This document shows positions 10,803-22,999 of a stretch of DNA of 64,000 nucleotides, piece after piece. Source of the DNA: Macrostomum hystrix (taxonomy: Eukaryota > Platyhelminthes > Macrostomidae). Both the position numbers and the translations under genes were made by a program. Under the pieces are notes generated by a model, which worked only from the letters and a program-made list of their open reading frames with translations, ran no database searches and had not been told where the DNA came from. The stretch lies in the NCBI GenBank assembly GCA_950097015.1, contig CATNEN010000039.1, positions 3,732,001 to 3,796,000 on the forward strand. Reading direction: 5' to 3'. The stretch's first letter is position 1, and each line of letters opens with the position of its first letter.

Positions 10803-13800
10803 AAGGATTGACGGATTCAGTTGAGGATTGACGGATTCAGTTGAGGATTGACGGATTCAGTTAAGGATTGACGGATTCAGTTAATGATTGACGGATTCAG
10901 TTAATGATTGACGGATTCAGTTAAGGATTGAAGGATTCAGTTAAGGATTGATGGATTCAGTTGAGGATTGACGGATTCAGTTAAGGATTGACGGATTCAG
11001 TTAAGGATTGACGGATTCAGTTAAGGATTGACGGATTCAGTTAAGGATTGACGGATTCAGTTAAGGATTGACGGATTCAGTTGAGGATTGACGGATTCAG
11101 TTGAGGATTGACGGATTCAGTTGAGGATTGACGGATTCAGTTAAGGATTGACGGATTCAGTTAAGGATTGAAGGATTCAGTTAAGGATTGACGGATTCAG
11201 TTAAGGATTGACGGATTCAGTTGAGGATTGACGGATTCAGTTAAGGATTGACGGATTCAGTTAAGGATTGAAGGATTCAGTTAAGGATTGACGGATTCAG
11301 TTAAGGATTGACGGATTCAATTCAGTTAAGGATTGACGGATTCAGTTAAGGATTGACAGATTCAGTTAAGGATTGACGGATTCAGTTAAGGATTGACGGA
11401 TTCAGTTAAGGATTGACGGATTCAGTTAAGGATTGACGGATTCAGTTGAGGATTGACGGATTCAGTTGAGGATTGACGGATTCAGTTGAGGATTGACGGA
11501 TTCAGTTAATGATTGACGGATTCAGTTAATGATTGACGGATTCAGTTAAGGATTGAAGGATTCAGTTAAGGATTGACGGATTCAGTTAAGGATTGACGGA
11601 TTCAGTTGAGGATTGACGGATTCAGTTAAGGATTGACGGATTCAGTTAAGGATTGACGGATTCAGTTAAGGATTGACGGATTCAGTTAAGGATTGACGGA
11701 TTCAGTTAAGGATTGACGGATTCAATTCAGTTAAGGATTGACGGATTCAGTTGAGGATTGACGGATTCAGTTAAGGATTGACGGATTCAATTCAGTTAAG
11801 GATTGACGGATTCAGTTGAGGATTGACGGATTCAGTTAAGGATTGACGGATTCAGTTAAGGATTGACGGATTCAGTTAAGGATTGACGGATTCAGTTAAG
11901 GATTGACGGATTCAGTTAAGGATTGACAGATTCAGTTAAGGATTGACGGATTCAGTTAAGGATTGACGGATTCAGTTAAGGATTGACGGATTCAGTTAAG
12001 GATTGACGGATTCAGTTGAGGATTGACGGATTCAGTTGAGGATTGACGGATTCAGTTAATGATTGACGGATTCAGTTAATGATTGACGGATTCAGTTAAT
12101 GATTGACGGATTCAGTTAAGGATTGAAGGATTCAGTTAAGGATTGACGGATTCAGTTAAGGATTGACGGATTCAGTTGAGGATTGACGGATTCAGTTAAG
12201 GATTGACGGATTCAGTTGAGGATTGACGGATTCAGTTAAGGATTGACGGATTCAGTTAAGGATTGACGGATTCAGTTAAGGATTGACGGATTCAGTTGAG
12301 GATTGACGGATTCAGTTGAGGATTGACGGATTCAGTTAAGGATTGACGGATTCAGTTGAGGATTGACGGATTCAGTTGAGGATTGACGGATTCAGTTAAT
12401 GATTGACGGATTCAGTTAATGATTGACGGATTCAGTTAATGATTGACGGATTCAGTTAAGGATTGACGGATTCAGTTAAGGATTGACGGATTCAGTTAAG
12501 GATTGACGGATTCAGTTGAGGATTGACGGATTCAGTTAAGGATTGACGGATTCAGTTGAGGATTGACGGATTCAGTTAAGGATTGACGGATTCAGTTAAT
12601 GATTGACGGATTCAGTTAATGATTGACGGATTCAGTTAAGGATTGAAGGATTCAGTTAAGGATTGATGGATTCAGTTGAGGATTGACGGATTCAGTTAAG
12701 GATTGACGGATTCAGTTAAGGATTGACGGATTCAGTTAAGGATTGACGGATTCAGTTGAGGATTGACGGATTCAGTTAAGGATTGACGGATTCAGTTAAG
12801 GATTGACGGATTCAGTTAAGGATTGACGGATTCAGTTAAGGATTGACGGATTCAGTTGAGGATTGACGGATTCAGTTGAGGATTGACGGATTCAGTTAAT
12901 GATTGACGGATTCAGTTAATGATTGACGGATTCAGTTAATGATTGACGGATTCAGTTAAGGATTGAAGGATTCAGTTAAGGATTGACGGATTCAGTTAAG
13001 GATTGACGGATTCAGTTAAGGATTGACGGATTCAGTTAAGGATTGACGGATTCAGTTGAGGATTGACGGATTCAGTTGAGGATTGACGGATTCAGTTAAT
13101 GATTGACGGATTCAGTTAATGATTGACGGATTCAGTTAAGGATTGAAGGATTCAGTTAAGGATTGATGGATTCAGTTGAGGATTGACGGATTCAGTTAAG
13201 GATTGACGGATTCAGTTAAGGATTGACGGATTCAGTTAAGGATTGACGGATTCAGTTGAGGATTGACGGATTCAGTTAAGGATTGACGGATTCAGTTAAG
13301 GATTGACGGATTCAGTTAAGGATTGACGGATTCAGTTGAGGATTGACGGATTCAGTTGAGGATTGACGGATTCAGTTAAGGATTGACGGATTCAGTTAAG
13401 GATTGACGGATTCAGTTAAGGATTGAAGGATTCAGTTAAGGATTGACGGATTCAGTTAAGGATTGACGGATTCAGTTGAGGATTGACGGATTCAGTTAAG
13501 GATTGACGGATTCAGTTAAGGATTGACGGATTCAGTTAAGGATTGACGGATTCAGTTAAGGATTGACGGATTCAGTTAAGGATTGACGGATTCAATTCAG
13601 TTAAAGATTGACGGATTCAGTTAAGGATTGACAGATTCAGTTAAGGATTGACGGATTCAGTTAAGGATTGACGGATTCAGTTAAGGATTGATGGATTCAG
13701 TTAAGGATTGACAGATTCAGTTAAGGATTGACGGATTCAGTTAAGGATTGACGGATTCAGTTAAGGATTGACGGATTCAGTTAAGGATTGACGGATTCAG

Positions 13801-14325
13801 TTAAGGATTGACGGATTCAGTTAAGGATTGACGGATTCAGTTGAGGATTGACGGATTCAGTTAAGGATTGACGGATTCAGTTGAGGATTGACGGATTCAG
13901 TTAAGGATTGACGGATTCAGTTGAGGATTGACGGATTCAGTTGAGGATTGACGGATTCAGTTAAGGATTGACGGATTCAGTTAAGGATTGACGGATTCAG
14001 TTAAGGATTGACGGATTCAGTTAAGGATTGACGGATTCAGTTAAGGATTGACGGATTCAGTTAAGGATTGACGGATTCAGTTAAGGATTGACGGATTCAG
14101 TTGAGGATTGACGGATTCAGTTGAGGATTGACGGATTCAGTTGAGGATTGACGGATTCAGTTAAGGATTGACGGATTCAGTTAAGGATTGACGGATTCAG
14201 TTGAGGATTGACGGATTCAGTTAATGATTGACGGATTCAGTTAAGGATTGACGGATTCAGTTAAGGATTGACGGATTCAGTTGAGGATTGACGGATTCAG
14301 TTAAGGATTGACGGATTCAGTTGAC
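10803..14325. repeat. 3.5-kb minisatellite, 20-bp unit
   Basis: About 175 tandem copies of ttaaggattgacggattcag. Variants are mainly ttgagg, ttaatg, gaagg, gacag and gatgg. A 25-bp variant carrying an extra attca occurs at about 11317, 11722, 11788 and 13592. Variant units recur in the same order (two or three ttaatg units, then a gaagg unit) at about 10880, 11510, 12060, 12600, 12900 and 13100. This shows amplification of blocks of several hundred bp. The array ends only about 180 bp upstream of a TATA-like box for CAMTA. Confidence 0.97.
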
Positions 14326-14399
14326 GATAATATCAAATATTTATTCAAAGTTTCCAGCTTCGGCCGCCAGTTTGCTGGAGTCCCTCCATACGGAGCTCC

Positions 14400-14530
14400 T
14401 GATTGGCTGACGGCACCGGGCGTTTGTGATCGCGCTCGCTCACTGACTGAGATTCTGCAGCCACCAGCCAACCGAGAAGCAGCTGGGAATTTCAACTCTG
14501 GCTACTTAAACCATGCCCCGCAGTCCTTAG
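14400..14530 (+). promoter_or_regulatory. Candidate CAMTA core promoter
   Basis: An inverted CCAAT box (gattgg, about 14401) and a GC-rich gggcg are followed by tacttaaa at 14503-14510. A pyrimidine-rich initiator-like cagtccttag lies about 15-20 bp further on at 14521. The CAMTA ATG is at 14603, giving a 5' UTR of about 75 bp with no intron. The 20-bp array stops immediately upstream. Assignment is by position and motif only. Confidence 0.4.
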
Positions 14531-14602
14531 TCTTTGCTGCGCTCCTGGGCTGAGTTTCGGTGGCGTGCCGCTCGCTCTCCTAATCTCTCAACTAAATTCA
14601 AC

Positions 14603-17600
14603 ATGTCCACAATCTGCCTGGAAGATCTGCCCCGCCTGACACACTGCCCCCGACTGAAGCTGTGCTGGCTGACTCGGCTGGAAATCGCCAGCACCCTGCT
14701 GACCGCGGCAGGAGTGTGCGATAGCGGCATTAACACCAGCGACTGGGTCACCAGGTGTTTGAGAGTGCGGCCTAGCAACGGATCGGTGAGCTCGCTATAA
14801 CCGTACCCGGAACCCCGCCTGTCACTAGGCACTTTCCCTGGATTCCTAATGTCACTAGGCACTTTCCCTGGATCCATAATGTCACTAGACACTTTCCCTG
14901 GATCCCTAATGTCACTAGACACTTTCCCTAGATCCCTAATGTCACTAGACACTTTCTCTAGATCCCTAATGTCACTAGACACTTTCCCTGGTTACCTAAT
15001 GTCACTAGACACTTTCCCTAGATCCCTAATGTCACTAGGCACTTTCCCTGGATCCCTAATGTCACTAGACACTTTCCCTGGATACCTAATGTCACTAGAC
15101 ACTTTCCCTGGATCCCTAATGTCACTAGACACTTTCCCTGGATCCCTAATGTCACTAGACACTTTCCCTGGATACCTAATGTCACTAGACACTTTCCCTG
15201 GATCCCTAATGTCACTAGACACTTTCCCTGGATCCCTAATGTCACTAGACACTTTCCCTAGATCCCTAATGTCACTAGACACTTTCCCCAGATCCCTAAT
15301 GTCACTAGACACTTTCCCTGGATACTTAATGTCACTAGACACTTTCCCTGGATCCCTAATGTCACTAGACACTTTCCCTGGATCCCTAATGTCACTAGAC
15401 ACTTTCCCTGGATCCCTAATGTCACTAGACACTTTCCCTGGATCCCTAATGTCACTAGACACTTTCCCTAGATCCCTAATGTCACTAGACACTTTCCCTA
15501 GATCCTTAATGTCACTAGACACTTTCCCTAGATCCCTAATGTCACTAGACACTTTCCCTGGATCCCTAATGTCACTAGGCACTTTTCCTGGATCCCTAGT
15601 GTCACTAGACACTTTCCTGGATCCCTAATGTCACTAGGCACTTTCCCTAGATCTCTAATGTCACATGCCTGTCACCCGAACAAATTTGGTTTATCTAAAG
15701 CAGACCCCGAACGATCCCGTAACCCATTCCTGCTCAGGTGATCATCTACCCGGCCAGCCTGGCTCGCATAGCTGCCGCAGCCGACGGTTACACCTGGCAG
15801 TCCGCCAACAGTCGCCGGCCTCGCTGCACAGAAGGCAGGGTGTCGTTGAAAATTCGTGGCCAAGAGGTGATCAGCGCCTTCTACACCAGCGCCGCCTTAT
15901 TGCCAACATTTCAACGGCGCGAGTATCGCCTTCAACAGCTGCCGGATCTGGTACTGTTTCACTATCTAAATGCACCGAAGTTCACGCGCGAAGACCGGCT
16001 TTGCCTGCCGCTGCCTTCGGTGCCGCCTGACCGCCTGGATCGCCTGACGCCTGAGGAGATCCGCTCAGAGATCGCCCCAATGCTGGAGAATTTCGTCACC
16101 CGCCTGAATCCGCACAGCTCCTCCTCCGCCAGCGACTGCAACGCCGAGGCGTTCGCGTCTCTTCTCTGCGCCACCGTCATGGCCGTGAAGGCCAACGCCC
16201 CCCTGCCCTGCCTGTCGGACGATTCGCCCTTCGTCCTGTCGCTGAGCGCCAACAGCTCCAGGCCGCTGGCCCAGACCTCCCCAATCAGACGGCTGGCACC
16301 GGCCGCTGAGAAAAGGCTGCACGTGCCCTCGGCGCCTCCGCCGCCTCCCCTGATTATCACCGTGGCCCCGCCGCAGCCGATCGTCAACACCATCTCCGTT
16401 GCCGCCGTGTCCTCTCCGTCGAACGGAGCCACGACTAGCGCCGCGGCCGCCGCAGCTGCCGCCGTCGCTGCCAGTCATCGGTCTGTTGACGACGACGATG
16501 ACAATTTCTATGAGGAGTTTTTCTGTCCTCAATCCGCTGGCGTTCTGCCAGCTGATGGCGGAGATGTCAGCCGAAGCGTGGGTCTGATACCGGATCTGGC
16601 TGACGATTTCGATCTCGAATCCTTGCTAGCCGAGGTCCCACAGGCGGCCCCAGTTGAGCACAATAATCCTAGTTTGAGTCGGCAGCAAAGCAGCAATTGT
16701 GATCTTACCGGCCCCGTCAGCAACTGCTTTGGTGGCGAGGCACCCCCGCCGTTTAAACTGGCGCGCACGATTTCGCCAACCATGCCGCCTCCGCCACCGC
16801 CACCGCCTCCGCAGCCTCAGTGGACAGCAGAATTCGAATTCGCGCCAAGCAGCGTCCCCAGCGAAGGTGGCACCCGCCTGCTGCTTGCCGGGCCCGCCTG
16901 GCAGTCGGCCGCCGAGCATTACACCGTGGCTTTTCATCTGGCAGCCGAGCCAGATGACGAGCTGACTGGCTCCAGAAGCAATCTGGCTGCCGTTGAAGCT
17001 CGCCTACTGCAGCCCGGCGTGCTGACGTGCCAGACTCCGCGCCTGCCGCCCGGCGACAACTGGCAGCTGACTGTGCGGAGCGGCTCCACGGGCAGGCAGC
17101 TCGCTCCGGCTCGATCGCTGCGAATCCTGCCGGCGGCGCCGTCGGCAGCCAGCCTCGGCGCGGCGCTGCTATCATCTACGTCGTCGTCAGCTTTTTCGAA
17201 ACATTCAAAGCCATCAAACATGGGGCAGTCGACGATGCAGCAGCAGCAGCAGCAGGCGGCTGAGGATGAAAACGATCCCGAATTGGACGATACTTGGTTG
17301 GACGCCGAAACTGGTCGGCTCCGCTTGGCCATTGTTGAAAAGCTGCTTTATTTAGAGGCCTCCGTTTTGGCTTCAGCCGGTTCCGCCTCGTCAGATTCCA
17401 ATCCGACGGAGACTGCGGCGTCGGACGTGTTCGAGTTGGCCTGCTGCGCCGCCGTGACGGAGATGGCGTCGCGATCCTGGGCGGCCGATCTGCGCAAGCC
17501 GCTGGCGCCCGGCTATCGGGGCCTTTCCCTGCTGCACCTGGCCGCAGCTCTCGGCTACACCCGCCTGATTGAGGAACTGGCCCGCTGGAGGGACAGATCA

Positions 17601-19612
17601 CCGTCGCTTCTGCTAGACTTAGAAGTTGACGGCCTGCGCATGGACGGCCGGGCCTGCACGCCGCTGTCCTGGTCTGCCGCCAGGGGCCACGCGGCGGCAT
17701 CAGCGCGGCTGATTCGAATGCAGCCGCAGTCGGCGAGAGTCTGCAACGCTTCGGGATTTTTCCCTGCCCAGGAGGCCGAGAGGCGCGGCCACGTCAAGGT
17801 GGCAGCAGAGTTGCGCGCGATCTTTGCGCCGCCCGCTTTTGTTAGACAACAGCAGCAGTGGCGGCTACCACCGTCGGCTACTTCAACTGCGGCTTCGTCA
17901 TCTTCACTCTGCGATATTGAAGAAAGTCAGCAATTGCAGACTGAGCAGGAGCCGCAGCCGGATCGTCCTGAGTCGCCCCTTGTTGATGTCGAAGCCCTGT
18001 CCAGCGACGAGGATAGCGAGCGGAGCAGCGGTGGCGGGCCTGTGAAGCCCACGGACGAGAACCACTCGCACATGGTGTCCCTGGCCAAGCAGATCATCCT
18101 GGCCATGCCGCGCAGGATTAAACTCAGCCCCAGTCCGGACGAGCTGCTTCTAGGAGCATCTGCAGCTACGTCAAGCTTGAACTCCGGTCTGGTCGATCTG
18201 CAGCAGCAGCAGCTGTCTCAGGCTGCCGCAAGACGCGATCGATCCAGCTCACACTCGAGCAGCTCCCTGGGCATCGGCGGTTCAACCGGAGCGCCTTCCA
18301 GTGCGGCAACTTCTGGCGGTGAGGCCTGCTGCGATGGCTGGGAATCGAGATTCACCTGGTCCATTGAGGAAGAACTTTGATACTGCGTATACCAATGTTC
18401 ACTCTCAAATTCATAAAATTCAGGTTCAGTCCCCTTCAGCCCCTGAAAATTCAGGCTGAGCCTTAATAAAAATTTGTAAACTAAGCGCCTAAATCTTTAG
18501 GCTGAGCCACCCAAAATCTGACTGAACGCAAAGAAATATGCAGGCTGAGCCCCCTAAAACATTCAGGCTGAGCCCCCTAAAACATTCAGGCTGAGCCCCC
18601 TAAAACATTCAGGCTGAGCCCCCTAAAACATTCAGGCTGAGCCCCCTAAAACATTCAGGCTGAGCCCCCTAAAACATTCAGGCTGAGCCCCCTAAAACAT
18701 TCAGGCTGAGCCCCCTAAAACATTCAGGCTGAGCCCCCTAAAACATTCAGGCTGAGCCCCCTAAAACATTCAGGCTGAGCCCCCTAAAACATTCAGGCTG
18801 AGCCCCCTAAAACATTCAGGCTGAGCCCCCTAAAACAATCAGGCTGAGCCCCCTAAAACATTCAGGCTGAGCCACCTAAAACATTCAGGCTGAGCCACCT
18901 AAAACATTCAGGCTGAGCCCCCTACCCCATCTGCCTTCCGTCCGCAGCCCGCGAGTCCTCAGCCGGCACCCTGGAAGACTCTGGCGTCTCCGGCTTCAAC
19001 ACGCCCTCGTCGGTCTATCCGTTCCATCACTATCGGGGCGGCCTGGACACGCCGTGCAGCTCGCTCAGCCCGGAGTCCGCCAGCCCCTACAATTTCACGA
19101 TGGACAGCCCAGCGCCAACCACTGAGCAGATAGCCGAGCATTTCAATGCTCCGTCAACCTTCATGGAGCGCGACTTCAGCAATCTGACGCTGAGCGATCT
19201 GGAACAGAAGCGACTGTACGAGGCCGCCAAAACCATCCAGAACTGCTACCGGGCCTACAAGCGGCTGAAGCGGCAGCGCGAGCAGCGACAGTCTCCGCTG
19301 CCTCCGCGCAAGCCGGGCAGTAAAGAGATCGAGGCGGCGGTTATAATCCAGTCCTATTATCGGCGCTGGAAGCAGTACGATTATTACAAGCAGATGTGCC
19401 AGGCCGCGCTGAAGATCCAGTGCCAGTACAGGAGCTATGTTCAACAGCAGAGGTTCAAGCAGCGCTGTCGGCAGACTAACAATGGCGGCGTCGGCGGTGC
19501 GATGCTGCAGCAGAGGCAGCACAGGAATCATTACCAGCCCTACGAGACTCCGCCACACTATCAGCAGCAGCAGCCGCAGCAGCAGCAGTATCCGCCACCT
19601 TCTAGCAAATAA
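14603..19612 (+). CDS. CAMTA: CAMTA: calmodulin-binding transcription activator
   Basis: Three exons join in phase: 14603-14785, 15738-18318 and 18948-19612, giving about 1142 aa. Donors are gtgagc and gtgagg; acceptors are gctcag and tccgcag. Domains in order: CG-1 DNA-binding domain at residues about 20-145, split by intron 1 between RVRPSNGS and VIIYPASL, with [13 protein letters not shown] near its end; Ala/Pro/Ser-rich linkers; IPT/TIG fold at about 422-526 ([17 protein letters not shown]); ankyrin repeats at about 653-756 ([20 protein letters not shown]); then three IQ motifs at about 1014, 1051 and 1074 ([42 protein letters not shown]) preceded by the family signature FSNLTLSD. The order and length match animal CAMTA1/2, nuclear regulators that bind calmodulin through IQ motifs. 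Both introns are filled by minisatellites. An AATAAA overlaps the stop codon. Confidence 0.95.
14816..15662. repeat. 30-bp minisatellite in CAMTA intron 1
   Basis: About 28 copies of a 30-bp unit containing actttccctggatccctaat followed by gtcactag, very homogeneous. It starts about 30 bp after the donor at 14786 and stops about 75 bp before the acceptor at 15737. Long open frames on both strands (30 is a multiple of three) are artefacts. Confidence 0.97.
18430..18928. repeat. 23-bp minisatellite in CAMTA intron 2
   Basis: About 16 near-identical copies of a 23-bp unit (cctaaaacattcaggctgag plus ccc) occupy 18540-18928. Diverged single copies lie at 18430-18540. The array ends about 20 bp before the exon 3 acceptor at 18947, so the polypyrimidine tract is practically the only unique sequence on that side. 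Confidence 0.95.
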
Positions 19613-19613
19613 A
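19608..19613 (+). terminator. Poly(A) signal overlapping the CAMTA stop codon
   Basis: AATAAA at 19608-19613 contains the TAA stop at 19610-19612. If used, the CAMTA 3' UTR would be only a few tens of nucleotides and would end before or at the start of the 29-bp array. Confidence 0.5.
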
Positions 19614-19714
19614 TTGCTGTTATCAGAATCTCCTCTGTTGACTGAAATGAATAGTCAGTTTAATTTTCTATTTGAGCCCTTTGAATTCCGAAATTTCTGC
19701 AGGACTGAATAGAT

Positions 19715-20506
19715 TGACCTTCTAGAATGACTGTCTGGTAAGTTGGCCTTCTAGAATGACTGTCTGGTAGGTTGGCCTTCTAGAATGACTGTCTGGTAGG
19801 TTGGCCTTCTAGAATGACTGTCTGGTAAGTTGGCCTTCTAGAATGACTGTCTGGTAGGTTGGCCTTCTAGATTGACAGTCTGGTAGGTTGGCCTTCTAGA
19901 ATGACTGTCTGGTAGGTTGGCCTTCTAGAATGACTGTCTGGTAGGTTGGCCTTCTAGAATAACTGTCTGGTAGGTTGGCCTTCTAGAATGACTGTCTGGT
20001 AGGTTGGCCTTCTAGAATGACTGTCTGGTAGGTTGGCCTTCTATAATAACTGTCTGGTAGGTTGGCCTTCTAGAATGACAGTCTGGTAGGTTGGCCTTCT
20101 AGAATGACAGTCTGGTAGGTTGGCCTTCTAGAATAACTGTCTGGTAGGTTGGCCTTCTAGAATGGCAGTCTGGTAGGTTGGCCTTCTAGAATGACTGTCT
20201 GGTAGGTTGGCCTTCTAGATTGACAGTCTGGTAGGTTGGCCTTCTAGAATGACTGTCTGGTAGGTTGGCCTTCTAGAATGACTGTCTGGTAGGTTTGCCT
20301 TCTAGAATGACTGTCTGGTAGGTTGGCCTTCTAGAATGACAGTCTGGTAGGTTGGCCTTCTAGAATGACTGTCTGGTAGGTTGGCCTTCTAGAATGACTG
20401 TCTGGTAGGTTGGCCTTCTAGAATGACTGTCTGGTAGGTTGGCCTTCTAGAATGACTGTCTGGTAGGTTGGCCTTCTAGAATGACTGTCTGGTAGGTTGG
20501 CCTTCT
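19715..20506. repeat. 29-bp minisatellite downstream of CAMTA
   Basis: About 27 copies of a 29-bp unit built from gttggccttctagaatgact plus gtctggtag, with point variants (gacag, aataact). It begins about 100 bp after the CAMTA stop codon. Confidence 0.97.
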
Positions 20507-21360
20507 GCAATGCTGGCACTGCTGCAATGTCGAATTTGTGCCGCAGCCGAATCAGTGTTGTGCCGCAGCTTTTGTTGTTAATTAGTTTCAGTTATCAATT
20601 AATTTCTCGCACGCTGCCGCTGCACTCTGCCGGCCTAGTCTGCACGCGTGTCTTCTGTGTCCCATTGAGTCTCGCAAGCGTATTGTTATTAAGCTTCTTT
20701 ATTGTTAATCTCATTGTGTAAGTTAATCCTTTATTCACTAACCCAGCAACTGCAACCGTGACTGTCAGTTTGCAGCCTAGTGGTCAAATAGCTTTGTAAC
20801 ATGTATGCTTATGAACACTAGCCCGACCTATATTATGTATTTACTATAGCATGTATTATTGTACACTTTTTGCTTTCTAAGAATCCTTACCAGTTGTCAA
20901 AACCCATTTCATCAATCGTGTGTCCAAAATTTTGGTATTATTTTATTACTTAATTCGCAGCTTTTTGCTACCCATTATAATATTTTTTAACTAATTCACG
21001 CAGATATTCAATTTTTATATTTCATAGATGCACTTCAAGTATGGATTATAGATGTTGTGAGTTTTGTGATGTGATGCTTCGGTGTCAGTTCATTTCTGCT
21101 CTCGCTGTGTTACTATGTACATTTTACTCATTTTGCTTGTGATCCTAGAAGCACTTGAAACACGCTTAAATTTATAGTCTTTGTTTATATTATATTATAT
21201 TTTATTATACACTTATTTCTAACCCTGAGTGTGGCAGCTGTGTTCTTGTGTGTTCAATAAGAGCTGCCATATAAGAATGCCCAACAGCAGGAGTTTGGTT
21301 AACAGGCCGGCCTAAAGATTGTCTGTCTCATTGCAAAAAAAATGTTTTTGTCGTAGATAG
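20507..21360. other. Intergenic, nothing recognised
   Basis: About 850 bp, AT-rich after 20700, with no coding frame, RNA gene or repeat that I recognise. It lies between the CAMTA downstream array and the array upstream of ISCA2, so the ISCA2 promoter may be in it. Confidence 0.4.
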
Positions 21361-21504
21361 CTCGTAATGCAAGGGATCGAAATTGTAAAGCAGCAGGAAA
21401 TAAATTATCAAAATATTTTATCCTATTTCATCAGCGTACTCAGCTCGCAACTGTTTGATTCTGTTACATTTCATTTTCCAACAATATTTGAGTTGGTTCA
21501 ACCC

Positions 21505-22415
21505 AGTATGACCGATTCCCACTGTGTCCTGAGCTGTCATCATCCCAGTATGACCGATTCCCAATCTGTCCTGAGCTGTCATCATCCCAGTATGACCGAT
21601 TCCCAATCTGTCCTGAGCTGTCATCATCCCAGTATGACCGATTCCCAATCTGTCCTGAGCTGTCATCATCCCAGTATGACCAATTTCCAACCTGTCCTGA
21701 GCTGTCATCATCCCAGTATGACCGATTCCCAATCTGTCCTGAGCTGTCATCATCCCAGTATGACCGATTCCCAATCTGTCCTGAGCTGTCATCATCCCAG
21801 TATGACCGATTCCCAATCTGTCCTGAGATGTCATCATCCCAGTATGACCAATTTCCAACCTGTCCTGAGATGTCATCATCCCAGTATGACCGATTCCCAA
21901 TCTGTCCTGAGATGTCATCATCCCAGTATGACCAATTTCCAACCTGTCCTGAGCTGTCATCATCCCAGTATGACCGATTCCCAATCTGTCCTTAGATGTC
22001 ATCATCCCAGTATGACCGATTCCCAATTTGTCCTGAGCTGTCATCATCCCAGTATGACCGATTCCCAATCTGTCCTGAGCTGTCATCATCCCAGTATGAC
22101 CGATTCCCAATTTGTCCTGAGCTGTCATCATCCCAGTATGACCGATTCCCAATCTGTCCTGAGATGTCATCATCCCAGTATGACCAATTTCCAACCTGTC
22201 CTGAGCTGTCATCATCCCAGTATGACCGATTCCCAATCTGTCCTGAGATGTCATCATCCCAGTATGACCGATTCCCAATTTGTCCTGAGCTGTCATCGTC
22301 CCAGTATGACCGATTCCCAATTTGTCCTGAGCTGTCATCATCCCAATATGACCAATTTCCAATCTGTCCTGAGCTGTCGTCATCCCAGTTTGACCAATTC
22401 CCACTCCGTTATAAG
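21505..22415. repeat. 42-bp minisatellite upstream of ISCA2
   Basis: About 21 copies of a 42-bp unit containing ctgtcatcatcccagtatga and gattcccaatctgtcctgag. Two unit types (cgattcccaatc and caatttccaacc) are interspersed. It ends about 50 bp before the ISCA2 start codon and so lies in its promoter, 5' UTR or a 5' intron; ctaaggcag at 22447-22455 could be a splice acceptor. The 42-bp period gives long false ORFs on both strands. Confidence 0.97.
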
Positions 22416-22468
22416 AGAGATGTAACTAAGCCAGTATGACCATAGACTAAGGCAGGTTGGTTGAGTTT

Positions 22469-22999
22469 ATGAGGCTGAAACCAGTTTTTGGTGCGTCATT
22501 GCAGCAGTCTGTGTCAGTCAAAACTGCTCAGCGGTGGCTGCTGCCCCTGCTGAGAGCGCGCCTCGCTGCAGACAGCTTGAAGACGGGCAGATGTCAGCAG
22601 CGTTGGCTTACAGATGCCTCATCAAACAAGCAGCAGCAGCAGCAGCCTCCAATACGCCTGACAGACGAATGCGTGCGTCGACTGGCGGAGTTGCACCGGT
22701 CTCAGGGCAGCAACCTCCGCGTCACTGTTGAAGGCGGTGGCTGCTCCGGTTTCCAGTACAAATTTCTGCTGGACGATGGCAAAGCTACTGACTCCACTAC
22801 GGCCGCCGACTTTTCTATTGAATGTCCTGACGGCAGCGGCGCCAAGGTGCTGATTGACTCAGAGTCTCTGGAACTGCTGCGCGGCTGCACCCTGGATTAT
22901 CAGCGGGAGCTGATTCGCGAGGGCTTCAAGGTGGTCGCCAACCCGCAGGCCGAGAAAGGCTGCAGCTGCGGCTCCTCATTCGCTGTCAGAATGGACTGA
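22469..22999 (+). CDS. ISCA2: ISCA2-type mitochondrial iron-sulfur cluster assembly protein
   Basis: Single-exon frame of 176 aa. ATG at 22469 is the first Met in frame. Residues 1-60 are Arg/Gln-rich and basic, as expected for a mitochondrial presequence, and end in a CAG-coded QQQQQ. The A-type scaffold domain follows: IRLTDECVRRLAEL, VEGGGCSGFQYKF (first ligand Cys), a PDGSGAKVLIDSESLELL strand, and the C-terminal NPQAEKGCSCGSSF, which supplies the other two conserved cysteines. In animals ISCA2 works with ISCA1 and IBA57 in making mitochondrial 4Fe-4S clusters. The GFQYKF wording and the NPQA before GCSCGSSF favour ISCA2 over ISCA1. The gene is squeezed between two minisatellites. Confidence 0.93.
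   Translation: MRLKPVFGASLQQSVSVKTAQRWLLPLLRARLAADSLKTGRCQQRWLTDASSNKQQQQQPPIRLTDECVRRLAELHRSQGSNLRVTVEGGGCSGFQYKFLLDDGKATDSTTAADFSIECPDGSGAKVLIDSESLELLRGCTLDYQRELIREGFKVVANPQAEKGCSCGSSFAVRMD

Noticed and set aside
10803-14325. CRISPR-like array
   Set aside because: Units are contiguous with no unique spacers, the genome is animal, and no cas genes are present. These are minisatellites.
14849-15628. Long open frames on both strands made of repeated 10-residue peptides (also at 1114-1801, 21367-22439, 22999-23768, 29378-29949, 41799-42422, 54587-55444)
   Set aside because: They follow from tandem units whose length is a multiple of three (or long units lacking stops), are open on both strands, and in several cases lie inside introns with clear splice sites. 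No independent coding sign.
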